Below are positions 33,866-42,679 of a stretch of DNA of 45,612 bases, piece after piece (position 1 is the stretch's first letter; each line of letters starts with the position of its first letter). The notes beneath the pieces are model-generated. The model had not been told where the DNA came from. It searched no databases and saw only the letters and a list, made by a program, of their open reading frames with translations. The stretch is taken from the NCBI GenBank assembly GCA_024711405.1, contig JANJSZ010000033.1, forward strand, positions 1 through 45,612, given 5' to 3'. The translations under genes were made by a program, and so were the position numbers. Source of the stretch: Acidovorax sp. (GTDB lineage: Bacteria; Pseudomonadota; Gammaproteobacteria; Burkholderiales; Burkholderiaceae_C).

Positions 33866-34771
33866 ATGAGTCTTGCATTGGTGCAAAGTCGCGCGCTCCT
33901 GGGGCTGGAAGCGCCCTCCGTCACCGTTGAGGTGCATCTGGCCAACGGGCTTCCCAGCTTCACCCTGGTCGGCCTGGCCGATCTGGAGGTGAAGGAAGCG
34001 CGCGAGCGGGTGCGCTCGGCACTGCAGAACGCAGGGCTGGAGTTCCCCCACAACAAGCGCATCACGGTCAATCTGGCGCCCGCCGATCTGCCCAAGGATT
34101 CGGGTCGGTTCGACCTGCCCATTGCCCTGGGCATCCTGGCCGCCAGCGGGCAGATCGACGCCAACCGCCTGGCCGGCCATGAATTCGCCGGGGAGCTGTC
34201 GCTGTCCGGGCAATTGCGCCCCGTGCGCGGCGCACTGGCCACCAGCCTGGCGCTGCGGGCCCACGGCGTGGCGGTGCGCCTGGTGCTGCCGCCCGGCAGT
34301 GCCGAAGAGGCCGCCCTGGTGCCCGGCGCACAGGTGGTCCGCGCCCGGCACCTGCTCGATGTCGTGCGGCAATTCCTGCCGGCAGGCAGCCAGGCATCCA
34401 TGGACGACGCCAGCACCCCGGACGACGGCTGGTGCCTGCTGCAACCCGCGCCGCTGGCCACACAGGTGGCCTATGCCGATCTTTCGGATATCAAGGGCCA
34501 GGCGGCATCCAAGCGCGCACTGGAGATCGCGGCCGCTGGCGGGCACAGCCTGCTGATGATGGGGCCGCCCGGATCCGGCAAATCCATGCTGGCCCAGCGC
34601 TTTGCCGGGCTGCTGCCGGCCATGACCATGGAAGAAGCCCTGGAGAGCGCCGCCGTGGCCAGCCTGGCCGGGCGCTTCACCCCCGCGCGCTGGGCGCAGC
34701 GACCCACCTGCCAGCCGCACCACACGGCATCGGCGGTGGCGCTGGTGGGCGGGGGTTGTGAATTACAATAA
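33866..34771 (+). pseudogene. comM: comM/yifB (Mg-chelatase-like ATPase), truncated at 34756
   Basis: ComM helps integrate transforming DNA by driving branch migration. The gene is intact for about 297 residues: MSLALVQSRALLGLEAPSV, VGLADLEVKEARERVRSA, the ChlI-like domain, the P-loop MGPPGSGKSM (about residues 230-240) and HHTASAVALVGGG. At about 34756 the sequence leaves the family: the expected continuation with Walker B (LFLDEL) and the C-terminal domain is replaced by four unrelated codons and TAA. About 40% of the protein is missing. The gene is divergent from the porin. The truncated product lacks the ATPase sensor and Walker B, so it is surely inactive. Confidence 0.85.
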
Positions 34772-35169
34772 TTTTTAAGACTCTACAATATTTAATGCGA
34801 CCACAAAGGCTGTGATGCCCGCCCTTCGGCGAGAACGCCGAGTCCCGGATGATCGACATAGCGCAGGGACCGGATCGCGGTGCGGACACGGCCGCAGCAT
34901 TCGTTGCAGAACCGACCTGGGCTTGGCCGCTTCAGGCTGATTGCTGCCACTTAGGTTCGACGGCAGAGTCCATGGGCGCCAACGCAAGCGGTCGCTTACC
35001 GGTCAGGATCTCAAGCGACCGATCGATTACCTGTACCGGTCGTTCGGCACTGTAGCGAAGTGCAAAGTTCTGGAATGGCCCTTTGCGTCACGGACGAAAC
35101 GGTGTTCTGGACCATGGGCAGGCCTTCTTCAAGCGCCAGCAGGGAGGGCGAATCACTTCTTTTGGTCCT
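34757..35169. other. AT-rich junction and gap after the broken comM
   Basis: The first 45 bases are markedly AT-rich against the surrounding sequence and carry TACAATA twice (34764-34770 and 34784-34790, 20 bp apart), plus a TGTGAATTACA at 34757-34767. These may be transposase-binding sites at the end of a mobile element. The rest, to 35169, has no reading frame with a good start, signal or recognisable motif; I see no gene in it. Confidence 0.45.
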
Positions 35170-35502
35170 TCAGTGTCCGTAGCGCAATACCCGCCACCCG
35201 GGTTCCCAGTGCTCCTCAAAGTGCGTGATAGACGGGCAATAGTTCACTTTGACCTGATGCTGTTGCAACATTCTGATCATTGCTCTCGCCGCAAATAAAG
35301 AAGGAGACAAGGGGTGGCCGTTGGATCGCAATGCCAAGACATCGCGCGCGGTATGTGGATATGCGGCAGTCTTGACCTCGCCATCCGCATCCGGCATTTG
35401 TGCAGGTGAGCCTGCCGTGAATCTCGTTGAAGGTGCGTGGATAAGCTTTGAGCGCCGACTGGCGAGCTGCTCAGGCCTGACCTCGATGGAGTCACATTTC
35501 AT
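35170..35502 (-). CDS. Small conserved-looking protein, function unknown
   Basis: A 110-residue protein with the ATG at 35502 overlapping the LysR stop in ATGA, so it is translationally coupled to that regulator. This is the best evidence that it is real. It is polar with no signal peptide or membrane segment; the C-terminus (HQVKVNYCPSITHFEEHWEPGWRVLRYGH) has an aromatic, His-rich motif that I do not recognise. It could be an accessory protein of the LysR regulator or of YeiH. The reading frame could be extended to 35667, but that overlaps lysR. Confidence 0.5.
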   Translation of the reverse strand: MKCDSIEVRPEQLASRRSKLIHAPSTRFTAGSPAQMPDADGEVKTAAYPHTARDVLALRSNGHPLSPSLFAARAMIRMLQQHQVKVNYCPSITHFEEHWEPGWRVLRYGH

Positions 35503-36428
35503 GGCGCCGTGTTCTCGGCGCCAGATACCTGGTCGACAAATGCCAGCAGCGAAGCGGTGGGCTGTTTGTCGCGATGCACGACCAGGTGAGATTGTCGGAG
35601 CTGCCGCGGCAAGGTCGTGGCGATGCGGCACAGGCGGCCGGCCTCCAAAGCGTCGCTCACGACCCACGACGAAAGGCAGGCCACGCCCATACCCGCCTCG
35701 GCCGCATGTTTGATCGCCTCCGAACTTCCCAGCTCGATGCTTCGACGGTAGGAGCGCAAGTGGGGCAGCAGACTTTGGTCGGTGGCCTCGCGCGTTCCCG
35801 AGCCCAACTCACGCACCAGCCAGACCCCTTCACGCAGTGTCCGCATTGGCACCCGCTCGCCGGCCAGGCTCATTCGTGCCCACGCGCTGTCGGGCGATGT
35901 AACGACCACCATCTCGTCCTGGTGCCATGGCGTGACGGCCAGCGCCGCTTGGTGGCAAGGCCCTTCGATCAGGCCCACGTCCAGTTCAAACGCAGCGACC
36001 GCGTCACAGATGGCCGCCGTGTTTCCGATCACGACCTTTGAGCGCCAGGCACTGGCATGGCCCGGTTGCGCTGCGACAAAACGGGCCAGCAGCCTGGGCA
36101 GCACATAGTTGCCGATGGTGGTGCTGGCGCCGATGCGCAGCGACTGGGCCTGGGCGCTGCCATCGCGGGACATCAGCTCGATGCCGGCGGCACCGTCCAG
36201 CAGCGCCAGGGCCCGCGGCAGTAACGCACGGCCGTTGTCGTTGAGCAGCAGGCGCTTGCCCGCGCGGTCAAACAGGTGCAGCGACAGCAGCCGCTCAAGT
36301 TCATTCACGGCCGAGCTGGTGGCCGACTGCGACAGCGCGATCTCGGCGCTGGCTGCCGTGGTAGTGCCGCTGCGCGCAACCGCCACGAAGATCTGCAGCT
36401 GTCGCAGCGTGAGGCGAAGGGTATTCAT
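35499..36428 (-). CDS. LysR-family regulator next to YeiH (YeiE-like)
   Basis: A 309-residue LysR transcription factor. The N-terminal HTH covers about residues 2-62 (LRLTLRQLQIFVAVARSGTTTAASAEIALSQSATSSAVNELERLL) and the substrate domain is of the CysB/YeiE type, with LGMGVACLSSW-like GMGVACLSSWVV and WLVRELGSGTREATDQ. It is divergent from yeiH with a 117-bp gap, the arrangement known for YeiE-YeiH, where the regulator responds to sulfite or a sulfur compound. The ATG at 36428 was chosen because the 22 residues upstream are not family-like. It is coupled to the small gene downstream. Confidence 0.92.
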   Translation of the reverse strand: MNTLRLTLRQLQIFVAVARSGTTTAASAEIALSQSATSSAVNELERLLSLHLFDRAGKRLLLNDNGRALLPRALALLDGAAGIELMSRDGSAQAQSLRIGASTTIGNYVLPRLLARFVAAQPGHASAWRSKVVIGNTAAICDAVAAFELDVGLIEGPCHQAALAVTPWHQDEMVVVTSPDSAWARMSLAGERVPMRTLREGVWLVRELGSGTREATDQSLLPHLRSYRRSIELGSSEAIKHAAEAGMGVACLSSWVVSDALEAGRLCRIATTLPRQLRQSHLVVHRDKQPTASLLAFVDQVSGAENTAP

Positions 36429-36545
36429 GGCGGATTCGTCTGCAAAGCGATTGGATGGGTACATCTTAGCGATACAACCCGTTTGACGGGTCATCTATGA
36501 AGCCGGAAGCTTCGTCCTCATGAACTTCAACCGGAGGCAAGCAGC
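36429..36545. promoter_or_regulatory. Divergent lysR-yeiH promoter region
   Basis: This 117-bp gap must hold the promoters of both genes and the LysR site. A GGAGG ribosome site precedes the YeiH ATG at 36546. I did not identify a defendable T-N11-A operator. Confidence 0.5.
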
Positions 36546-37652
36546 ATGACCATCAACGTACTTCGTGAGCCACGCACATCGGCCTCTGCATCGGCTTTCG
36601 CACGCATGCTCCCCGGCCTGGCCCTGAGCGGCGCCTTGGCTGCCACCGGTATCGCGCTGGGCCGCATCGCCTGGCTGCAGGACCATGGCTTCAGTGCGCT
36701 GACGCTGGCCATCGTGCTGGGCATGATCGTGGGCAACACGGTTTACCCGTGGGCCCCGCGCTGGGCGGTAGCCAGCGGCGCCGGCGTCAACTTCTCCAAG
36801 CAGAACCTGCTTCGCCTGGGCGTGGTGCTGTACGGCCTGCGGCTCACCGTGCAGGACATTGACCATGTCGGCATAGCTGGTGTCGCCATCGACGCGATGA
36901 TATTGGGCTCGACCTTCGCACTGGCCTGCCTCATCGGCACGCGCTGGCTGGGCCTGGAGCGCAAGACGGCGATGCTGATCGGCGCTGGCAGTGCCATCTG
37001 CGGCGCTGCTGCGGTGATGGCCGCCGAGCCGGTGGTCAAGGCGCGCGCCGAGCAGGTCACGGTGGCGGTGGCCACGGTGGTGGTGTTCGGCACGCTGGCG
37101 ATCTTCCTGTACCCGGCGCTGTTCGAGCTGAACCGGCACTGGGCGCTGATCCCCGGCGGCGCCAACGGGTTCGGCATCTACGTCGGATCGACCATCCACG
37201 AGGTGGCCCAGGTGGTGGCCGCAGCACGTTCGGTGGGCCCGGACGCAGCCAACTCGGCCGTCATCGCGAAGATGGTTCGAGTAATGATGCTGGCGCCGTT
37301 CCTGGTGATGCTGTCGGCTTGGCTGGCGCGCGACAGCACCCTGCAAGCCCTGGTGGAGGCAGAGCATGCTCACGCCAAGGGTCAACTCGCTGTGCCCTGG
37401 TTCGCCTTCGGCTTCGTCGCGGTTGTGTTGCTCAATTCGCTGCAATGGCTGCCGGCGTCGGTGGTGGCAGTGACGACCGAGATTGACACCGCGCTGCTGG
37501 CGATGGCGATGGCTGCGCTCGGCCTAACCACGCACATCGGCGCCATTCGCAAGGCCGGGGCCAAGCCGCTGCTGCTGGCGTTGATCTTGTTCGGCTGGCT
37601 CATCGTCGGAGGCGCGCTCATCAACCGCTGGGTGCCGGCCCTGGTGGGCTGA
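36546..37652 (+). CDS. YeiH-family putative sulfate/sulfite exporter
   Basis: A 368-residue membrane protein with about nine to ten hydrophobic segments. YeiH/UPF0324 family marks include ALTLAIVLGMIVGNTVYPW, FSKQNLLRLGVVLYGLRLTVQDI, AGSAICGAAAVMAAEPVVKARAEQV and YVGSTIHEVAQVVAAA. Family members are predicted to export sulfur oxyanions or sulfonates. The ATG at 36546 has a GGAGG ribosome site. It is divergent from its likely LysR regulator and is followed after 171 bp by a run of secreted and sigma-factor genes, so it is part of the sulfite-related region. Confidence 0.9.
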   Translation: MTINVLREPRTSASASAFARMLPGLALSGALAATGIALGRIAWLQDHGFSALTLAIVLGMIVGNTVYPWAPRWAVASGAGVNFSKQNLLRLGVVLYGLRLTVQDIDHVGIAGVAIDAMILGSTFALACLIGTRWLGLERKTAMLIGAGSAICGAAAVMAAEPVVKARAEQVTVAVATVVVFGTLAIFLYPALFELNRHWALIPGGANGFGIYVGSTIHEVAQVVAAARSVGPDAANSAVIAKMVRVMMLAPFLVMLSAWLARDSTLQALVEAEHAHAKGQLAVPWFAFGFVAVVLLNSLQWLPASVVAVTTEIDTALLAMAMAALGLTTHIGAIRKAGAKPLLLALILFGWLIVGGALINRWVPALVG

Positions 37653-37823
37653 AGCCTCGAATTCACGGCCCAGGGCCCTGACCCTAAATTTCTTTGCACG
37701 CTCTGGAATAAACCGCATGCCGGCGCCGTCTGCCCTTGTGTCGGGACCTCTCGGACCCTTCATCCAGCACTCACCGCACTTCACTTCACTTCACTTCAAA
37801 CCCACCCTTCATCGGAGCCCACA

Positions 37824-38255
37824 ATGTTCAAGACTTTCGCTTTCGCCGCCACCGCCCTGACGCTCGCCGCCGGCAGCGTCTTCGCCGCCCCCAGCGACGA
37901 CGCCCGCACACACTTCCAGGCCATCGCCTCGGGCGACACCCAGATTGTCATGCGTGCCTATGCCGACCAGGCCCAGCTGAACTGGGTAGGCGGCCCACTC
38001 GACGGCACCTATGCCACCACCGATGCCATTCGCGGCACCTGGGAGAAGTTCGGCAAGGCCGTCGGCCCACTGAAGCTCACAGTCGGCCAGATTGAAGAGT
38101 CGGCCAACCCCAAGGGCGCCACCGTCTCGGCCAACGTCGTCTTTGAAGGCAAGATGCCCATCAAGGTGCGCTACGTGCTGACGTTCCGCGAAGGGAAGAT
38201 CGTCAGCGAGACCTGGCAGATCGACCCCAAGCTGGCAGTCGCTGCGGCCTACTGA
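37824..38255 (+). CDS. Secreted NTF2/SnoaL-like protein
   Basis: A 143-residue exported protein. A signal peptide (1 to about 21, FAFAATALTLAAGSVFA-A) is followed by a small alpha+beta fold with HFQAIASGDTQIVMRAYADQAQLNWVGGPLDGTYATTDAIRGTWEKFGKA, the NTF2/SnoaL-like pattern, and YVLTFREGKIVSETWQID at the end. The ligand is unknown. It lies 48 bp before the COG4315 gene and is probably co-transcribed with the following sigma-factor genes. Confidence 0.8.
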   Translation: MFKTFAFAATALTLAAGSVFAAPSDDARTHFQAIASGDTQIVMRAYADQAQLNWVGGPLDGTYATTDAIRGTWEKFGKAVGPLKLTVGQIEESANPKGATVSANVVFEGKMPIKVRYVLTFREGKIVSETWQIDPKLAVAAAY

Positions 38256-38303
38256 TTGGCCATCATCGCGGCCACTCTCCACCGTACCCCACACGACATC
38301 CCC

Positions 38304-38693
38304 ATGAAGCACCTTCCGACTCTGGCCGCTCTGCTGATCACAGCGGCTTCCTTCACGGCACCACTCACCAGCGCCATGGCTGCAGACGCGCCGGCCAAGC
38401 TCGCCAACGGCGCGCTGGTCGACGCCAAGGGCATGACGCTCTACACCTTCGACAAGGACGTGGCAGGCAGCGGCAAGAGCACCTGCAACGGCGGCTGCGC
38501 CGCGCTGTGGCCGCCCGCGATGGCCGCCGCCAGCGACCAACCGGCCGGTGCATACACGATCGTCATGCGCGACGACGGTGCGCGCCAGTGGGCCTACAAG
38601 GGCAAGCCGGTCTACACCTACCAGGCCGACCAGAAGCCCGGCGACCGCGCCGGCGACAACTTCAAAGACGTCTGGCACATCATCAAGGAATGA
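38304..38693 (+). CDS. Secreted COG4315-like protein (Yx(FWY)xxD repeat)
   Basis: A 129-residue exported protein with signal peptide (about 1-26, SAMA-ADAP). The two repeats LYTFDKDVAG and VYTYQADQKPGDRAGDNFKDVWHI, with a central CNGGCAALWPPAMA, match the COG4315 'predicted lipoprotein' group. Here the N-terminus has no lipobox cysteine, so it is more likely a free periplasmic protein. Such proteins often sit by ECF sigma factors and heme or redox genes. Function unknown. It is 46 bp before the first sigma gene. Confidence 0.82.
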   Translation: MKHLPTLAALLITAASFTAPLTSAMAADAPAKLANGALVDAKGMTLYTFDKDVAGSGKSTCNGGCAALWPPAMAAASDQPAGAYTIVMRDDGARQWAYKGKPVYTYQADQKPGDRAGDNFKDVWHIIKE

Positions 38694-38739
38694 CATTTGC
38701 TGTCGACTTCCGTCCAGTCCCTCAGGCCACGACCCCCCG

Positions 38740-39243
38740 ATGCAAGACGACGCAAGCCTGCTGAGCTGGGTGCCGCGCCTGCGCCGCTATTCGCGCGCGC
38801 TGGTGAACAACCGTGACGACGCCGACGATCTGGTGCAGGACACGCTGGAGCGGGCCTGGGCCAAGTCGAACCTGTGGGGCGGCGTGGCCGACATGCGCGC
38901 CTGGCTCTTCAGCATCATGCACAACCTGCACGTCGATGGCGTGCGCCGTCCCAGGCTGCACACCGTGACCATGGACGACGACACGCCCGAAGTGCCGGTG
39001 GCGCCGACACAAACCGACAGGCTGGCTGTACTGGATCTGCAGGCTGCACTGGACTTGCTGCCCGTCGAGCAGAAGGAAGTGCTTCTTCTGGTGACGCTGG
39101 AAGACATGGCCTATGCCGATGTGGCGCAGGCCCTGGGTATCCCCATCGGCACCGTGATGTCGCGCCTGTCGCGAGGCCGTGAGCGCCTGCGCGGCCTGAT
39201 GGAAGGCCGCGCAGAACCGGTGCGGCTGAAAGTCGTCAAATGA
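38740..39243 (+). CDS. ECF sigma factor (first pair)
   Basis: A 167-residue extracytoplasmic-function sigma factor. Region 2 reads LVNNRDDADDLVQDTLERAWAKSNLW and the region 4 helix-turn-helix reads AYADVAQALGIPIGTVMSRLSRGRERLRGL. The segment between has LLPVEQKEVLLLV. The ATG at 38740 (MQDDASLLSWV) gives the standard start. The partner anti-sigma gene starts 19 bp after the stop, so the pair is encoded together. Probable targets are the surrounding periplasmic genes. Confidence 0.93.
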   Translation: MQDDASLLSWVPRLRRYSRALVNNRDDADDLVQDTLERAWAKSNLWGGVADMRAWLFSIMHNLHVDGVRRPRLHTVTMDDDTPEVPVAPTQTDRLAVLDLQAALDLLPVEQKEVLLLVTLEDMAYADVAQALGIPIGTVMSRLSRGRERLRGLMEGRAEPVRLKVVK

Positions 39244-39262
39244 ATGTATTGCGAAGCAACCC

Positions 39263-40162
39263 ATGAATACCGACCGTCCGCCACCGTCCATTCCCCCGGT
39301 CACCAAGGCCGACCTGCATGCGTTCGTTGATGGCCGCCTGCCCGCTGAGCGCCAGGTCGAGATCGCCGCTTATCTGGCCGCACGCCCTGAAGACGCGCAG
39401 CGCCTGGAGGCCTACCGGGCGCAGAAGCGCAAACTGCACGCCTTGTTCGATCCCGTGCTGGATGAACAGCCGCCGCAGCGCCTGCTGAAATCGGCGCGCC
39501 CGCGCGCCGTGCCGCAGACGCCTTGGTACCTCCAGCGCCTGGCCGCTGGGATCGCCATCGCCGTCATCAGCGGCGCGACTGGCTGGGGCTTGCGGGGCGG
39601 CCTGCCCGCGGGGGGCGACGATGCCGGCCGCATGGCCGCCGCGGCACCCGCCGAGCGCGGCCTGACGCTGGCGTCAGCGGGCGGCTTCGCGCAGCGCGCG
39701 GCGGTGGCTCACGCGGTATACAGTCCCGACGCGCGCCGCCCGGTCGAGGTGGACGCGGCGCACGAGGACCAGTTGGTGGCATGGCTGTCCAAGCGCATGG
39801 GCGCGCCGATGAAGCCGCCGCACCTGCAGGCCCAGGGCTACACGCTGGAAGGCGGGCGCCTGTTGCCGGGTGGCCAGGGGCCGGTTGCGCAGTTCATGTA
39901 CCGCAACGAGCTCGGCAGCAAGCTGACGCTGTACGTGTCCAACGATGTCGCCGACGTGGGCAGTGCCGCGGGGCCGGACAAGGCACTGCAGGCCGGCGTG
40001 AAGAACACAGACACGGCCTTCCGCTTCGCACGCGAAGGTGCGGTCAATGTCTTCTACTGGGTCGACGGTCCCTTCGGCTACGCCCTGTCGTCCGACGCCG
40101 ACCGCAGCGTGCTGGCGCAGGTGTCGGCCGAGGTCTATCGGCAACTTGGCACCCCGCGCTGA
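39263..40162 (+). CDS. Transmembrane anti-sigma factor (first pair)
   Basis: A 299-residue protein with a cytoplasmic N-terminal domain (about 1-90) that begins KADLHAFVDGRLPAERQVEIAAYLAARPEDAQRLEAYRAQ, the anti-sigma pattern but without the zinc-binding HxxxCxxC. One membrane helix (about 93-112, LAAGIAIAVISGATGWGL) leads to a long periplasmic domain with EVDAAHEDQLVAWLSKRMG. It should hold the upstream sigma factor at the membrane and release it on a periplasmic signal. It starts 19 bp after that gene. Confidence 0.86.
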   Translation: MNTDRPPPSIPPVTKADLHAFVDGRLPAERQVEIAAYLAARPEDAQRLEAYRAQKRKLHALFDPVLDEQPPQRLLKSARPRAVPQTPWYLQRLAAGIAIAVISGATGWGLRGGLPAGGDDAGRMAAAAPAERGLTLASAGGFAQRAAVAHAVYSPDARRPVEVDAAHEDQLVAWLSKRMGAPMKPPHLQAQGYTLEGGRLLPGGQGPVAQFMYRNELGSKLTLYVSNDVADVGSAAGPDKALQAGVKNTDTAFRFAREGAVNVFYWVDGPFGYALSSDADRSVLAQVSAEVYRQLGTPR

Positions 40163-40324
40163 AGGCCAGGGCGGCGTCGGCGCGACGCGCTGTCGGCTCG
40201 CGCCAGGGAATGAAACGGCCTGAGCCGCGCTCTTGACCTGAAGCAAGCGCTGGGCAGTGGTTCATCGGCGGCTGCCGGCCCACGACCCAAGCGATCACTC
40301 TCCACACCAACTCAGAAAGCAAAC

Positions 40325-41719
40325 ATGACCACCCAACGCCGCGACATTCTCAAGTACACCCTGGCCGCCGCGGCAGCCAGCGCGCTGCCCGCAGCACATG
40401 CCCAGGCCCCGTCCGGCGCTTCAGCGGGAGCCGCAGCCACCGGCATCGACCCGCGCGACCGCGTCTTCATCACCAATGAAGACTCCAACACGCTGGTCGT
40501 CATCGACCCGAAGACGAACACCGTCGAGAGCACGATCAACCTGACCAGCTTCGACGAAGACCCGCGCCCGCCGTTTCGCTACGTCACCGCCGGCGTGGCG
40601 CCGACACACGCGGCGATGATCCACAAGCCGCTGTACCACGGCTGCATCGACGCCCACGGCGCGGTGCCGTCGCCCGACGGCCGGCTGCTGGCCACCAGCG
40701 GGCGTGGCTCGAGCAACATCTACCTGATTGACGCCGAGCAGCGCCGCGTGATTGGCAACACGCCGAACCCGGCCGCCGGCCCCAGCACCAACCCCGAACG
40801 GTTGAGCAGCGGCCTGCTGCTGGGCCGCGAACCGCACGAGCCCACCTTCACCCGCAATGGCCGTGAACTGTGGGTCACGCTGCGCGGCGAAGACCGTATC
40901 GCCATCCTCGGCGTTGACCAGGCGGTGCGTCAGTTGAAAGGCGCCGACAGCCCGGGTTCAACCGCCATCCGCCAGTTCCTGCCGACGATCAACGGCCCGG
41001 CGCAGGTGTGGTTCAACCGCGAGGGAACACTCGCCTTCGTGGCCAGCCAGAAGGTGTCGCAGATCGACGTGTTCCGCGTCAACCCGGGCGCCGACGGCCA
41101 CAGCCGGCCGCAGCGCGTGACAACCCTGGACATCAGCGCACAGGACAAGCCCGGCTTCACGCCCTTCATGAAGACCACGCCTGACGGCGCCGAGGTGTGG
41201 TTCTCGCACAAGCTGGCCGATGCGCTGTCGTGCCGCTCGACGCAGGGCGGCTTCGACCTGATCGACAGCGTGCCGCTGGGCATGGGCGCGCGGCCCAACC
41301 ACGTCGAGTTCGTCAGCAATGCGCGCGGCAGCGTGGTCTATGCCAGCCTGGCGCGCATCGACGACGGCGGGCCCGGCGGCGTGGCGTCCAGCCCCATCGC
41401 CATCATCGACCGCAGCGCCCCCGGCGGCCAGCGCAAGGTGGTGGGTACCTTCTTCAGCCACGGGCGCGAGTCGCACGGGTTGTGGACCAACCCCGAGAAC
41501 ACGCTGCTGTATGTGGCCCACGAACAGGACGAGCTGCCCGGCACGCCCAACGCGGGCCAGACCGTGTGCAGTGCATTTGATGTGAGCGACCCGCTGCGCC
41601 CGACCTTCATTGCGCAGATCCCCCTGGGCAATCTGACGCTGCCCTCTGGCGCGCTGCGCAACAAAAAGAGCATCAACCTCGTCTACGTGCGTGTGGGCGA
41701 GAAGGGCCAGACGGCATGA
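40325..41719 (+). CDS. Tat-exported beta-propeller protein
   Basis: A 464-residue protein with a Tat-like signal (residues 1 to about 27, TQRRDILKYTLAAAAASALPAAHA). Repeated YncE-like beta-propeller blades follow (NTLVVIDPKTNTVESTINL, SNIYLIDAEQRRVIGNT, SQIDVFRVNPG), with HGAVPSPDGRLLATSGRG and HVEFVSNARGSVVYASL. There is no CxxCH, so no c-type heme. Such propellers often bind metal or substrate, or act as surface or redox partners. The next gene overlaps its stop in ATGA. Confidence 0.82.
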   Translation: MTTQRRDILKYTLAAAAASALPAAHAQAPSGASAGAAATGIDPRDRVFITNEDSNTLVVIDPKTNTVESTINLTSFDEDPRPPFRYVTAGVAPTHAAMIHKPLYHGCIDAHGAVPSPDGRLLATSGRGSSNIYLIDAEQRRVIGNTPNPAAGPSTNPERLSSGLLLGREPHEPTFTRNGRELWVTLRGEDRIAILGVDQAVRQLKGADSPGSTAIRQFLPTINGPAQVWFNREGTLAFVASQKVSQIDVFRVNPGADGHSRPQRVTTLDISAQDKPGFTPFMKTTPDGAEVWFSHKLADALSCRSTQGGFDLIDSVPLGMGARPNHVEFVSNARGSVVYASLARIDDGGPGGVASSPIAIIDRSAPGGQRKVVGTFFSHGRESHGLWTNPENTLLYVAHEQDELPGTPNAGQTVCSAFDVSDPLRPTFIAQIPLGNLTLPSGALRNKKSINLVYVRVGEKGQTA

Positions 41720-42075
41720 GCGGCGCGCACACCAGCCACGGCGCCAGCGCCGCGCACACCAGCGCATTCCAGCGGGATATGGACGAATCGATGGCCCGCA
41801 TGATGCAGGCCATGCACAGCCCGGGCTACGCAGGCCAGGCCGACCAGGACTTTCTGGCGATGATGATTCCGCACCACGCCGGCGCTGTGGACATGGCGCG
41901 GCTGGTGTTGCAGCATGGGCGCGATCCTGTCACCCGGCAGTTGGCCGAGGAAATCATTGCCGGGCAGACGGTGGAGATCCAGAGCATGCAACGCCGACTG
42001 CACACCCTGCAGCAGCGCACAGCCAAAGGTGCGGAAGCGGAATTTCCGTCGCTGGGTGGGACGCGGGGGCCTTGA
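41716..42075 (+). CDS. DUF305 protein
   Basis: A 119-residue protein with the DUF305 signature QDFLAMMIPHHAGAVDMARLVLQHG, rich in His and Met, a helical fold thought to bind metal or be ferritin-like. Most DUF305 proteins are secreted, but this one has no signal peptide; its first 15 residues are polar. The ATG overlaps the propeller stop (ATGA at 41716-41719), so the two are coupled. It could be exported with the Tat substrate ('hitchhiking') or be cytosolic; neither is shown. Confidence 0.85.
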   Translation: MSGAHTSHGASAAHTSAFQRDMDESMARMMQAMHSPGYAGQADQDFLAMMIPHHAGAVDMARLVLQHGRDPVTRQLAEEIIAGQTVEIQSMQRRLHTLQQRTAKGAEAEFPSLGGTRGP

Positions 42076-42145
42076 TCGACAGCCCTAGGGAAAGTACCGA
42101 TGAGCGCCACGGAATGAACCAAGCCACGCAGCGCTCTTGATCACC

Positions 42146-42679
42146 ATGCTGTTCCAGTCTGCCGAGTCCCGCTATAACCAATGGGTGCGTGAGCACTACC
42201 GTTTTTTGCTGCGCAGTGCGTGGGCGCTCACTGGTTCGCGCGCCATTGCCGAAGACGTGGTGCAAGACTGTTTTGCCAACGCCTGGAAGCACCGGGAGCA
42301 ACTGCGCGACGCTGCGCTGGCACGGGCTTGGCTCTTTCAGATCATGCGCCGCGCCGCCTTTCGCCAGGCCGCACCCAGCATGCAGTCGCTGGACGATGAA
42401 GAGCAGCCCGAGCAAGCGGCGCCCGACGCGGGGCTGGACGACAAACTCGATGTCGTCAAGGCGCTCGCGCGCCTGGCGCCCATCCACCGCGAGGTGCTGG
42501 TGCTGTTTTATTTCGACGACATGCCCACCGCCCAGATGGCCGAGGCGCTGGAGATCGCGCCCGGCACGGTGTTGTCGCGCCTAGCCCGTGCGCGCGACGC
42601 TTTGAAGCTGGCCATGGGGGTACCTGCGACACCCAAGGCCGATGTCAACGTTACCCCGTTTCGCAGGACCAAGACATGA
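42146..42679 (+). CDS. ECF sigma factor (second pair)
   Basis: A 177-residue ECF sigma factor, of a group different from that at 38740. Region 2 reads SRAIAEDVVQDCFANAWKHREQL and region 4 MPTAQMAEALEIAPGTVLSRLARARDALKLAM. The ATG at 42146 was chosen; an in-frame TTG at 42137 is the alternative. The next gene overlaps its stop in ATGA (42676-42679). It lies 70 bp after DUF305, so the two sigma modules may form one long transcript. Confidence 0.92.
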   Translation: MLFQSAESRYNQWVREHYRFLLRSAWALTGSRAIAEDVVQDCFANAWKHREQLRDAALARAWLFQIMRRAAFRQAAPSMQSLDDEEQPEQAAPDAGLDDKLDVVKALARLAPIHREVLVLFYFDDMPTAQMAEALEIAPGTVLSRLARARDALKLAMGVPATPKADVNVTPFRRTKT

